The notes beneath the pieces were generated by a model that saw nothing but the letters and a program-made list of their open reading frames with translations, made no database searches and had not been told where the DNA came from. This document shows, in pieces, positions 11,701 through 48,500 of a DNA stretch of 64,000 bases; the stretch's first letter is position 1, and every line of letters begins with the position of its first letter. Source of the stretch: Scatophagus argus (Eukaryota; Chordata; Actinopteri; Scatophagidae). Both the position numbers and the translations under genes were made by a program. The stretch is from the NCBI RefSeq assembly GCF_020382885.2, contig NC_058512.1, positions 8,830,802 through 8,894,801 of the forward strand, in the 5' to 3' direction.

Positions 11701-13593
11701 TTCCATAACGACTAAAAGCCACTCACTTTTCAGTGAACAAATCCCTTCAGGACAATGATTTTTTTTTTTCTACAAAACGCTTTTCCATTTTAAAAAAGAA
11801 GTGCTAAATGTCTAAAGCAAGCAGCCATACAAGAACTCGGCTTAAATAGCAAATGCCTAAAAAGAGGATTTTATGTCTGTAAATTTCTGGTTAAGAAGAA
11901 CAAGTTAATAACAATAGAAGACTGACCGGGCACTGGATACCAACGTTCGGTAGTGAACAGTGTTTTTTCTGTCCCACAAGGCACTCTTATTCATCTGCTG
12001 CTGTCCTACTGGTGAATAACAATACATGACATTTTCAGACTGGTCACACAGTCCATTTCTAGCTAGCTTATAGACTGTATATTGAGGAACACTGCACATT
12101 TTTAGCAGCCCTCAGCCTCTGATTGCGTAAATCCACATTACCATCATGTCGATTAGAAAGCTCTTTGGCAGGGAAGAGAAATAAATGGCCTTTTTTCTCC
12201 AGGCTCATTGACACGGCTGCATCTCCATTTTCTGGATGTGATGTGACAACAAATAACTCACATCGCATCATCCTGGCTATGCAATCACTTACCAGACTAC
12301 CCAGAGCTCGCTCTGCAGTGAGCATTATGCTAAATCTGACAGAAAGAACAATAACGGATGAATATCTGCTGAGCACAATATATGCTAACCATCTTATTGT
12401 GAAAGTCCTGCTTGATGGCGGTTGCTTGGTAACACCAGGGACAACCACAGCGTGCCCTTCTGTGCAAGCAGCGCAACTCATGCTTTTTCAAGCATTACAG
12501 GCCACTGCATGCATCTTTAATTTCCATGACAACATTATAGTATTTCTCTGGTAGACCATTTCAAGGGAAATACCAGAACGCACTCATCTAAAAAAACTGT
12601 TTCTGACATCTGACTGAAGACGTGGAACCACGAACGAGCGCAATGAATGTTCGGAGATTAATGTTTAATAATGATTTCAACAGTGTTAAGAGTTTTCAGC
12701 AGCACTTATGGTACAGATTTAATACCAGGAGTGCGATACTTTACAAGTATATATTGCATTTTGTTTTCAGGAATGATTCCTCACTAGAAATTCCTTTTTT
12801 AAAAGCAGATTTCTGAAGATTATTTGCCCCTAACCTGTTCTACAGCCTCAAGTCTTTGGTATGTTTATGAAGTTTTTTGTTTTTGACTCCACATAATAAA
12901 ATCTGTTGCCCGTCGATCACTGTTTTGTTCAGTGAGCATGTCAGATGCCTCCTGACACTCCAAATAGACCAGACACAGCTGCCAAAATTTCTGCTTTTTG
13001 CAAATGCACTGAAATTTATCTCTGGTGAGACATTTGCTATTCTTGTTAGCTCACGGCATGGCAATGGCATTATTCCAAGTGACACGAGCAGCTAGCAGGA
13101 TGCTAGCGTGTGCTCCTGATTAACCTTACAAAATATGTTCGCTGCACATGTCATTGATAAAGTGCTTCAAGGGCATAAAACATTGTGTGCTTCATTTCCA
13201 TGTATAAATACTTTCCTAATTTTACCTTTCACTTACAAGGCAACTCTGTGGGCATATGTCAGTCACATGACCTACTCGCTCATATTTAAAATTGTTCAGG
13301 AGGTGTTATGTGTGTCTTCAGTAACCATGTAAAATTGCCAGTCCTGTTGTGTGCCTACACCATATTAAACTAGCACCTTTACTTGCCAGCTGAGTTAAAT
13401 ACTGCACATATATGAAGCAGCTCAGCCAAGTATTTTGGTGTAAAACTGCATACATGGTACACAAAATGTGTACAGGTTGGCAGGAGACTAACGGTTGATT
13501 CATGATATCGACGGGGGGGAGGAGAAATTTGCACTCAAACAATGTGCCGTGTGTCAATTTGTGGAACCAGTGGACAACAAAGAGGAATGGCAA

Positions 13594-13620
13594 AACAACA
13601 ACAACAACAACAACAACAAA
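13594..13620 (+). repeat. (AAC)n microsatellite
   Basis: About nine AAC/ACA units in uhrf2 3'-flanking sequence. It reads as poly-Asn in one chance frame and is not evidence of coding. Confidence 0.9.
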
Positions 13621-13986
13621 AGAGTTAATATCATGAGGTGGCCAGGAGGGTGTGAATCAGGACTCCTTTTGTGCGTTTGCCTTTGTGTGGAAGGAGTAAG
13701 GGGGTTAAAAAAATGTCCTTGGTTGAATTTTAGGCTGGTGATGTTAATGGAGACAGTCCAAGTTCAACAGATGAGGTCAGTCCCTATTGAGGTTGTTTGT
13801 GTATGAATGATTGTATACATAAATGGCTGTATATGCAATATACATTAGCCCGTGGGTAAGTACAGTATGTGTGCGCAATGCGTTTTAAAGTGGAGCTCTA
13901 GGTACTTGACGGTATAGGTGGGTGCACAGAATGGATGCTTAATGTGCGTGTATGTACGAATTCTACTCATAAATGTGATTTTGACC

Positions 13987-37887
<23,901 letters not shown>

Positions 37888-38110
37888 CGTTGCACCGCCC
37901 TGTTACGCTTCAAATAAATGAGAGATAAAGCGAGAATTTTGATACGAATGTTGTTTTCCAGGGGGTTAAATGAGACAGAAATGAAAAAAAAAACAATGTT
38001 CAGAGCTCCATAGCGCTTCCCTCTGCAGAGGTATCGTCGGACTGGCTAGCGCAGGAGGTGTCTCACATGAGGTCGCGGCGCCAAGCAAATCTCGCGAAAT
38101 AACGTTTAAG
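37888..38110 (-). promoter_or_regulatory. uhrf2: Probable uhrf2 5' UTR and promoter
   Basis: The sequence upstream of the MWIQV start becomes GC/CpG-richer at 38010-38100 (ggtcgcggcgcc) and contains TCTCGCGA at 38090-38097. TCTCGCGAGA is a known CpG-promoter element bound by BANP and Kaiso-type factors. The transcription start itself cannot be placed. Confidence 0.5.
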
Positions 38111-41100
38111 CGAGCACAGTTTGCATTTAAAGGCACAGCTCTTACTTTGATGTGAAAAAACGAGTCTGAGAGCTCTTACTGTGCAGTGGCAGGCTGCTGT
38201 ATCATAGTGGTACCATTTAACTGTTTTTCAGTGTAGCTGGGGACAAGTAGCTTTCATGATGGGCTCTTCTTGTCAGTAGAATAAACTTTTTTTCCTAAAA
38301 TCAAGACCCTCAAGAATGCATGGCCCATTTTTTTTTCTTCCATATATTTCTATTTCATTGGCAAACATTTTTGAGAAAAATAATGTTCTTGTGTTCTTAT
38401 TGTCTTTGTTTGTTTTGCCCTACTACATTTGTCTAACAGTTTTACATAGCACAACAGTAGATTTAGAATGCAAGGCATGTACATGCACAGGGGATTACAT
38501 TGTTGTAGTGCTATTTTATTTATTTCAATTTTTCAATCAATAGTTTAGATAAAATTTGCAGCCTGACTGTGGCTGCCACAAAAATGACCCACAGGGCCTC
38601 TATTAACCTGCCAATCTCTGTACATTACGTACAGTATTCCTATGCTGCAATATTACAACATTATACGTTGACTGTGTGGTGACTGGATTGTATGCAAATT
38701 TATCCAAGTGCCAGACCACAGGATAAGGTGAGATCCCGTGGTCATAAAGCTAGATTTTTAGACACCCTCTTCAAGACATGACCTCCAGATCAGCCACTAC
38801 AACGAGATTCACCTTAAGGTCCTTATCATGGCATTGTATATTGAACTTGGATATTGAATGTGCATATTTCTATATCCTCAAACAAAGCTACAACTCATCA
38901 AACTGCAAAGTCATCACTACACAGTGAAGCTGTGGTTTTTACTGGCCCCTGGAAGTCTGGGGTATCAAAGCAATTGACTGGTAATCCAGTTTTGGTTAGC
39001 ATATTATAAGATTAACCTACTAAAGAGTTATGACCAAGTCTCTTGGCTTCCCAAAAAGACAGTTGCATCCCATTCAGAATGCTGCTACCATGTTTCTAAC
39101 AAGAAACAGTGAAACTGAACCCACTGGCTTACAGTATGTTTCAGAATTTTAAAATATTGGCAAATCATTTAATTCCCTTAGACCAAAATAAACTCTGAAC
39201 ATGCCAGAAAAATAAACCTAACAGGCCCCTGAAATCTTAGGAAGACATCAGCTAGCCTTGATTCAGAACCAAACTGGACGAAACTGCTTTTAGCTGTTGT
39301 CTTGCAGATGGAAACAATTTCTTGACTGTCTTCAACATGCCCAAACATTCATCACTTTAAAATTTAAATTTCTTCTTGTTTTCCCTGTGCCTTTGACTAA
39401 TTTCTTCAATGCACTTTTATCATTTTACTTTTTGTTGCACTGAAACTATATTTTGTCCATTATTAAATCTCTTAATTTATTTTATTTTTCCTCTTCATTT
39501 TATATTTCATTGCCTTGTGTAAATCCCTTTGAATCCCTTCTCCTGTAATACAAAATTCATTTTGGTATACATTATGTATAGGTGTATAGCTTAACTGGTT
39601 AACTACTAATGAAACATACTGTCTCAGCTAAGCATTTTGTCACAAGATAATCCATATCATCTTGTTACCATGGTGATACAATGATGACTTACAGTACACT
39701 CAACACATAAAACAGCAATTCAATAAAAATCCAAACAGCAAATCAAAACCATTTTTGTACATTGCCTTTCCCCCAAATGTTCATCACTGCGTACCAAAAA
39801 GAGGACCTATACTGGACCCAAAACCCCTGCTTCACAATCACTGTAACCAACAGGCCTTTTGTGGCATGATGGTTTTGTCAACAATTGTCCCAGTTGGAGA
39901 CTTCCTTGATGTGGAAGTCTACAACTGTCAATGTAAGATAATAATTGACCTGCATGTAAATGCTTTCCTGGTCCTGCATGTTCTGTCCTTTGTTCGTGTG
40001 ACTTAACAACATGGCATATTATTATTTTTTTCAGAGTATCATTTTGAATTAAGACAACTGCTAAATATATTCAGAGACACTGTTTTAACTAATGAATCTG
40101 GTGATAATCAACTCTAATCTCTCTCCTCAGCCTACAGCAGTATATGTAGGCCCAGACACTACGGGTTAACAATTCTCTCAGGTACAATTCTCTCTCCTGG
40201 ACTGATACACACTTGACCTATACATGGCTATAATCAGAGTAATGGATGAAGTTTGTGTGTAAACAGCCTGAGGTTAAGAGTTTGTTGAGAGGCTAAACAA
40301 TGTGCACAACTACTCGCTGCTCCAATCCATCATTGTTTAGACACAGATAATACATTCATAAGTTTAGATGTTCAACCGTTTTCTTGTTCATTAGTGAGTA
40401 GCGACATCTAGTGGTCACAAGTGAACAACGTGTGCTGCTCAAGTTTACACTATACATGGTGTCTTCTGTCACGAATTGAATTGAAATGTAGAGCTCAAGT
40501 TATGGATGAGAGTTTACGGTCAAGTGCTGTTGACTCCTGCTGAGCATTGCAGCCTTGTTGATAATGTGCAGTTTTATTTTTTAATGAATGACAGCTGCCT
40601 CTGGATACTCCTCTTTCAGTGACAATTGATGACACAATCTCAATAAGGTTAATAATCCAGGGTGAAGTGAGAGCGTGTAAGCATTTGCTCCAAATCCAAG
40701 TAACTGTTTTGTGTGACACAAGACCAGCTAGCTACGTCAGAGCATGCTGCGCATATTTGTATTGGATGCACGCAGGGTGGAAGTGAAGTGAACGGTACTG
40801 TAGTCTTCAAGCAAGCCAGACAGAGCTGTCGGTTATAGCCTTTTCTAAACCCCATAGGGTTCATTAGAAATTTGACACATGGTGCACATTTGTCTCTTAA
40901 GTGTACCTAGTATTTTTTAACTTGTCATAAAGTCGCTGTCAAGTCGCAAACCTAGCGGTTTAGCTGGCTGGCTAGTGATAATGAACTGTTGTGCATTGTG
41001 TACAATCAGCCAGCGCTGCTCCGGGCTAATGTTCCTTTAGCTATCTTGCTGTCACTGACATGACTCGTTGCTCTGACGACATGAGATGTTCGCATAACGT

Positions 41101-41150
41101 TTTATCTGCTGGACGTTTAATTGCTACAGCATTTTCAGTATGGACAGCGA
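38111..41150. other. Intergenic region between divergent uhrf2 and brd10
   Basis: About 3 kb without a recognisable gene. A decayed LINE segment occupies about 39050-39570. The part from 40700 on is richer in CpG and leads into the presumed brd10 first exon. Confidence 0.6.
39050..39570 (+). mobile_element. Decayed LINE 3' segment (L2/Rex1-like)
   Basis: The translation HPIQNAATMFLTRN resembles the QNAAARxLTRT motif near the C-terminus of L2/Rex1-type reverse transcriptases. It is followed at the expected distance by cactggcttacagtatgttt, the usual HWLPV region, and a T-rich 3' end containing gtaaatccctttgaat. The frame is broken by several stops. It has long been dead. Confidence 0.5.
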
Positions 41151-41271
41151 ACGCAGCAACTGCAGGCCCCAGATTGGAGACAATAGCAAGCTAACCTAGC
41201 TGTCGTGGCTGCTAAGCTTGCTAAAAACCGTCTGCCTGGTGCATTTCTGGAGCAGCACTGAAAACATCGAG
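41150..41271 (+). other. brd10: Probable brd10 5' UTR exon
   Basis: A consensus donor (GAG|GTATGT) at 41272 follows CpG-containing sequence and pairs with the acceptor at 41832, 11 bases before the start codon. The 5' limit given is a guess; only the 3' end is supported. Confidence 0.4.
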
Positions 41272-41843
41272 GTATGTTGTTTAACCCACCAAGCTCAACC
41301 CCTGGTCAGTTTGTTTTGGTCTAATTTTCCACGTGATCAGGAGACTGGATGTGTTAAGGGGATGCACTGTAGATCTCTCTATACGCAAGCAGAACAAACT
41401 TTGTTTACTTATTGTTGTTTTAACTACCGTTAGCTAGCTGGCTAATAGCTAACTTGAAGCTAGCTAGCCAATGATCCAGGGAAAAGGAAAAGTTTGCAAA
41501 GACTAGCAAGTGCTAGTAATTCAGACGCAGCCACACGAGGTAAACATTCAGCTGTTTCACCATGTGGCTGTGATAATGTGAACACCTGCCATGACAGGAA
41601 TTATAATGTCAGCCAATTTAGACTAGCAATCTCAGGAACGTCAACGTTAGTTATGAACACACCACCTCCTTTCTGTAATTTATTTTGGACTTCGCAATGA
41701 AAATCGCAGTATAAATTCTTAGTATGCACTGTTCATTTGTGTTGGTCTAGATTTTCGTTGCATCAAAACTATGTTGGAGTATTGTTTACAACAGTAAAGT
41801 TCGCTTAAGGTGACACCTGTTACCCTCTTCAGGTTCCTGCACC

Positions 41844-42565
41844 ATGGACCAGGAAGATGTAACAAACCAAATCACAGTAGCTTGTAGCCAACCTTTTTTC
41901 CACAACAACAACCCGACTGTGACTGATCAAGATCCAGCTGCCCAGCAGTCCAGTTCAGACATCATGTCTTCACAGTCCAAATGGGTCAACAGCAGCACAG
42001 AAGACACTGACCTGGTCGTCACTGAGGATGAGCTCAGTAATGGCACATGTGAAGTTGAGGCTATGGTTGCATTACACTGTACTGGTGACAGTGAAGATGT
42101 TACTGCTGAGGGTGACCGTCTTGGACTTAGCAATGATGGCATGTCAGAGTTTTCTAACAGTGACCTTTCTCTGCCCGAGGTCTGCATTTCAACCAACAAC
42201 CATAGTTTTGAGGAGGACATGAACTATGAGGTCCAGCAAGCTTATAGGATATTCACTGGCTTTCTCTTAGACAAGCACAAAGGGATCACCAGCCCTTTCC
42301 TCCATCCCATCGGCCACCAGGAGGTCCAGCATGGCATTGGAGGAGTCCGGGGTTGGGGTCAGGCACAGCTGAGGCAGTCAATGTGCTTGCGGAGAATAGA
42401 GGAGAAGTTCATCAGTCAAGAGTATGACACCATAACAGAGTTTGTTGCAGACTTCAGGTTGATGTTGGAGAACTGTTATCGTTACCATGGGGTGGACCAC
42501 TGGATATCCAAACAAGCCCAAAAGCTGGAAATCATGCTGGAGCAGAAGCTTACATTGCTATCCAG
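41844..42565 (+). CDS. brd10: BRD10 exon with atypical bromodomain
   Basis: Residues 127-240 read MNYEVQQAYRIFTGFLLDKH ... RIEEKFISQEYDTITEFVADFRLMLENCYRYHGVDH... The helix with DFRLMLENCYRY aligns with the bromodomain motif DxRLMFxNCYxYN. At the position of the acetyl-lysine-binding Asn of YN there is His215 (YRYHGVDH). The preceding 126 residues are acidic and Ser-rich. Confidence 0.85.
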
Positions 42566-45500
42566 GTAAGCATAGTGTCATTACAAATTACTTAGCTGGC
42601 AAATGTTAAAAACCATTATACACCTGCAGTTATAGAGATCCCAAAGGATGATTTCTGTGTCATGGGATCATAAGCCATTGTTGCTGAGCATTTGTTTTTT
42701 TTTGGCAAGGTTATCTCACAAAAATAAGCATATTTATTATTAGTAGTAATGAGAGAACGTAAGTCTGTTCACCAGAACACTATGATCTCAATCATTCTGC
42801 TATTGAAAAACAGTGGTGTACGTTTCTATGGATTTTTAGCAATTGTTTGTATGTTAGATTGCATCAGTGGTATAGAGATTCTATTTGTTTACTTCTAACA
42901 GTCTTGATAGCTACTATCAAACAACTTTAACCATATTGACTCTTCAGTTTTCCCCTTTATCTATCAAACTAGGACGCTGCGCGAGAAGACAACCTTAGCA
43001 GTGACATCTAAAGGGCGTTTTGGTGCAGAGGAGGAACGAAGTTCAGGGGGCACCTCAACAAGGAGGAGACTGGCACCCCGTAGCTTGGCTACCATCACTG
43101 TTGGTGGGCATGAGTCTGTCATGGTCCAGACCCTACGGCTGGAAGAACAACAGAGGGCCAAGGACGAGAAGAGGTGAGTGAATATTTGAGAGAAAAGATT
43201 AAAAGTTGATGTTATTGAATTTTTTGGAAATATTATTGTAAGAAATGTATTCAAATTCAGTGCAAAAGTAAACCCACCATAAATCCACACGTTTTGACTT
43301 TTCAGGCAACGTGAGCTTGAGAAGAAAGAAGCAGAGGAAATGTCAGCCAAAGAGGTTGAAGAGTGGGAGCAAACTTTGCTGTCACAAGCTTTCCCCCACA
43401 CTGTGGACACGCTTTGGGAACTCCCTGCTATAGGGCACTTCCTCTGCCTGGCTCAGACTGCCCTTAACCTCCCAGAGATTATATTTTTTGAGCTGGAGCG
43501 TTGTTTGCTGATGCCCCGCTGCAGCCTACTCCTCTCCAAAATAATGTCTTCCCTACTGTCCCCACCACAGCGGAGGGCCACTCTGAACCGCAGGCCTGCC
43601 CTGCCTTACCGCCGCTGGGAATCAGAGCTCAGGCAGCGGGTCATGAGCTGGTATCGAGCTGTTGGTGCTTCCCATGATCAGCCAGGTCGGGCTGAGCAGC
43701 TGGGACTCTGCCACCAGTTTTTCGGCGTCCTTGGGGAGGTGAGTCCTTTGGAGGAGAAACCATTTCACTTGCTGCCATTTTACCAGCGAGTATGGCTTCT
43801 GAAGGGTCTGTGTGATCATGTGTATGAGACACAGAAAGACGTACAGGATGCTCTGCTGTCCCAACCCATCCATGAATGTAGGGAGTCTATTTTGGGCTAT
43901 GACAGCAAGGAGAATGCCTATATACACTTCCCACATTTCTGTGGGGCAGACCTGAGAATCTACTGCCAGAGCCCCAGCACACCTCCAGCATTCCCTTTCC
44001 CCTCTGTATGGGTCAAAAAGGTTGAAATAGAGCCTGGGATAGAGGGTGATGAGTCAGATGGAATGAAGGATGAGGTGGTTAAAAGTGACAGGAGGTGTTA
44101 TGGAGACTCCATGGACACAGGAGAGTCTGATGATTGTGAGAATGAGAGAGCAAGGACACTTGGGGTTTTCAAAGGGGAAGATTGGGATGGAGATGAAGAT
44201 AAAAAAGGGTTTAAGTCATGGTCACTGAAGAAGGAGGAGGGATCTGAATCAGGATCATCTGATGGAGACTCCCGTGTTGACTCTAAATTGAACTTAAAAA
44301 TAGGCACTAATTTCTTATCCCTTTCACACACTAGTCCTGTCAGAGGAAGAGATGTGGAAATGAATTTGAAGGAAGAGACTCGAGTGCATCGATCAAGGCG
44401 ACTCACATTAAAACAGGAGCAGGGCTTGTCATTGGGCTCAATGCGCACCATTAAAGCAGAGACACAAGAGCCTTGTTTGAGTGTAGGGGAGCACAGCTAC
44501 ACAGGCAGGTCACCTGCTCGCTCAGTGAGTCATGCTTCTCCAACCAAATTGGTGGGACTCAAAATGGAAGGAGGAAGTGTCAGTCAGGGAGACCAAAGAC
44601 CTTGTTTGAAATGCTGTAACAGCAAAACTAGTAATACTAAATCTGAGGAGCACTGCTCCTGCTGTGGCACTTCAGGGCAAGCAACACAGTTGTCATCAGA
44701 GAGTGCTCAAAACTCAAGTGAAGAGAGGATGAATGACAAAATCTGGACTAAAAAAAAAAGGCGGAAGAAAAAGCGAGGGAGGGAACAGCTGCCCAGGGTG
44801 AAAGGAGAGCACAAGCAGCTGCAGCACGTGGACAGGATGAGACTGTCCCCAGCTGAGGCTGCCAAGTCTGCACTGCGGAGAGTTGCCACAACGATCAAAA
44901 AAAAAGACAAGAAGAAAAAACATAAAACAGGTGAGAAAACTGTCAATGTTGATGTTAATCCAATAGTTTGTTCTGGTATTGCATCAAGCTCATTAGTAAG
45001 TGTTCATTCATAGCCACAATGCATATGGGATATTTTCTTAATCTGATTTATTATTTGGTTTATTATTTCAACAATGACAAGTTGATGACTATACTTGTTT
45101 TCATGTTAACAGGAAAAAAGCTTGAATCATCAAAGAAAATTAAAGATGAACCTTCAGTTGAGCCTTCATTTAAGGTAGTCATGCTCATTCTAAAATATAC
45201 ACCCTTATTGTTTTAGCAGTGTATTTTTAATGCTGTATTAATTAAAATATTTTACAACTATTTTAGATTTTTCATAATCGTTTTTTTTTCTCCACTGTAG
45301 TTGGTATGCACCAATCTTGAGGAGTTGCGAGAGCTGATCAGTAAGACAGAAGATGAGCTTGATGACCTGGAAAGCACCAAAAAGAGATTGGTAGGTTATA
45401 ATAATAGTTCTGTCAATAGGACTTACTCCCATGCCTCATGAATTTGGTGGAGAAGACAAAGCTTTCACACGTTTTCTCACATTTTAATGTTGGTATCTTT

Positions 45501-48500
45501 ACTAAGGTTTCCTTTGCATATTTAACTGACAGGGTCGGTGGTATTATAGGAGAGAAGCGGTTAAAGACCTTCACAGCACACTAATCAGACTACTGAATGA
45601 GCTATCACCTTGGGAGCCCAAACTTGTTAAAGCCTTTCAAAGGAACAGGTACAACTTTGACATTTCAGTGATAATTGGATCAAACTTCCACGTTAAAGCT
45701 TTGTCTTGATAATAACAATGATAATATTCTTGTGAAGTTTGAGCCTAACTGACCACAATTAGCTCTTGGCATCATATCATCATGGTAGGGATGGAGACAA
45801 ATCCTTGCTCTTCTATTTATTTATTATAGGCTTCGTTTAAAGAAGGAGTCTGATGATTTCAAGAAGCACCCAGAGTACAATAACTTTGTGCGTGAGGAGT
45901 GTATTTCTTCATCGTCATCATCATCAGATAATGATGAAGAGAAGGGTTTGGGGAAGGAGGCGTGTTTACTCTCGGATCATTATAGAAGATCAGAGGAGGA
46001 AGACCTGGAACACATCGTTCCTAGAGGCCTTTGGAGTGGAGGTAAAGTAATTATACTAGATCTAAATTTTGAATTTTGGCTATTGTAATTATGTACATCT
46101 ATTTTTCTGTCTTAAAAGCTGCAGTGCAGTTAAATGACACATTTTAAAGCTATTAAGTTTCCTACAAAAATTTAAATGAATGTCTGTTGAACCTGTATAG
46201 ATGTCTAATTGATCAGTGAATCCCTAATGACATCTCTTACGTTTTCAGCAAGCACCAGGGAGTTTGTGGCTGAGACAACTGGAGAAAGAATGGAGACTCA
46301 GGTGACCCATGTACCTCCCAACAACCTAAAACACCCTCTGGCCAGTGCAGAAAAAGGTGTCAGTCTGCTGCCAAGAGTTCAGACTGGAAGCAGTAATGAT
46401 ACTTCAACTGCTGACTCTGGGCCACAGTCTAGATCTGAACTGATCTCATCAAATCACTCCAGGGATTCAAATGCAGCATGGACATCAAGGCTTTTAGCCC
46501 AGTCTTCACCCAGACCACCAATTCTCCATCCCACCACTGGCCTACCTAAGGGCTACACGCCCATCCCCACCCTGCTGGCTAAGAGTGTGGGAAACAAAGT
46601 GACCTTAATGAAACGGCCTGCTGATTATCCAGAGGTCAGTAACATAGATAGAGAGAGCAAAGCTTCTTTGGTCTGCCCGCCTACCTCTGGAGTGGCTACC
46701 ACAAAACTTTCAAAAGCACAAATTTCTCCAACAAGATCCCAGCAAAACTCACAACAAGGGCAGGTATGCAGACTACAACAGACAGAAGTACTAAGACAGC
46801 CAGGAATGGCCTCAGTGACGGCAGCTCTTTATGAATCACAGCAGGACAAACCAACCCAGACTGTACCAAAAAATCCTGTCCAAATGTTGTACAAGGTACC
46901 TGAGAGGCTAGGTCAAATTGTAAGGTCAGACAGCAGCAGCCCAGTCAAAATCTCTGTTCATCCTGTTGTGGACCAAAATATTGGGGAGAAAACCATGCAG
47001 CAAGTGGTGATTCTGCCGTCTAACCTTCTCATCAACAAATCTGAAGAAAGGGTGTCTTTGTTACATCAACAACAGTCTAAGGGCGGTCAGGTCCCAGTTT
47101 CTAAAGTGGCCACCCCCTTATGTATGTCCACCAATGTGCCTGGATTTGCCATTCCTGAAAACAAAATCCCTGTTCAACAAGTGGCTCCCCTAAAAGATGC
47201 CAGGACCACTTCTCGTTCTGTTTCCCCTCACTTGCAACAGGGAGCCATGAAAACAGCAGGATTCAAGGGGGCACAAATCTGCAGTCCCCAAGTTAGCACA
47301 ACACAAGGTGTCATGCCAAATCCCTCACCCATCGCAACGCCTTCTCGTGCAGTTTCTACTGAGCTTATTAAATCTACAGACCCTAAACAGGAGCTTAAGA
47401 CTGTGTGTATTCGTGACTCACAATCCATCCTGGTAACAACTAGAGGAGGTAACACAGGCATCGTCAAAGTCCAGACATCCTCAGATCAGAATGTGCTTGG
47501 TTCTTTGCCAGCCAATCCAGTCATCACTATTTCACCTCAGTTTAAAGCTTTCCTTGTATCCAAGACGTCACAAACTCTTTCTCCTTCTGCTCCCTCTGCT
47601 CCCTCTCAGACTTCCCCTTGCACCCTTCCATCGGCAACAAATATGTCAGTGACCCATTCTCAGAAGCAGGTTTCTTCAGTATTAAAGTCCCCTTCCAAGG
47701 TCACAACTCCCATGCTCACTGCACTCACAGGTAGCATCCCTGTTACAAACCCTGGAAACGAGACTGCAAGCTCAAGTGTTGTCTGTGGTCAAGGCTCCAA
47801 CAACTCAGCTGGTTCTACAGTTGCAACAAAAATTGGTCAGAAAACACAAATGACTGCCGCTGGTTCTCATTTTCAAACTTCATTAGTAAAAAACACTGTT
47901 GTTGTCCCATCACTGAGTAGTTGTGGAGTTCCCCAAGTTCTCAAAAAAGCAGAGTTCATCAGCAAGACAGGTGTGAAACGGGCAAGTACAGAGGAGACTT
48001 CCCAACTTACTAAATTCATCCTGGTTTCTCCCTCTTCTTCTTCTGCTTCAAATGTAACCTTATCGAAAGGTACACCCTCTTCCACAAAATCACTTCCTGC
48101 TTCAAGAGTCATGTTCATCAGCCAACCTACAGCAACATCATCCACCACTTCTTTAGGAAACATTCCAAAGCATGCAGTAGCAGCAGGGCCTAGTGGACAG
48201 CTGCTGACCACTTCATTATCAAGTCAGACCCTAAAGATGGGATTAAGTCCGAGCCAGTGTGTTGGCAACATCAACTCAGAAACATTGTCGAAGGTCAAGA
48301 GCATCACTCTGCCCTCAGGTGAGTTGGTTTGGTGTCATTGGAATCAGTGGCTTGTGTTAGACTGTAAATTTTGTTGCATCATTTTGTATATCTAGACTTC
48401 ATGATATAGTTGGAGGAGTGTGAATCTGTTCTTTTTTTTGGTTTTGGTTACCACAGTATTTTAGTTTAATAGACTCATACCCTAAATGTAGCCTCACTAT

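Larger units (their letters stand above)
7890..13986. other. Region between the 3' ends of oaz1 and uhrf2 (convergent)
   Basis: The two genes converge here. No exon with matching splice signals and family similarity was found. Contents: T/A-rich sequence, a SINE fragment (about 11605-11700), an (AAC)n tract and several chance ORFs. Part is probably uhrf2 3' UTR. The first minus-strand AATAAA I could pick out with reasonable context is at 9636-9641, which would imply a UTR of over 4 kb, so the true end is uncertain and may be nearer the stop codon. Confidence 0.45.

Noticed and set aside
12068..12554. A protein gene on either strand
   Set aside because: No family match, no splice context, overlapping open frames on both strands. 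Kept only as a low-interest observation.
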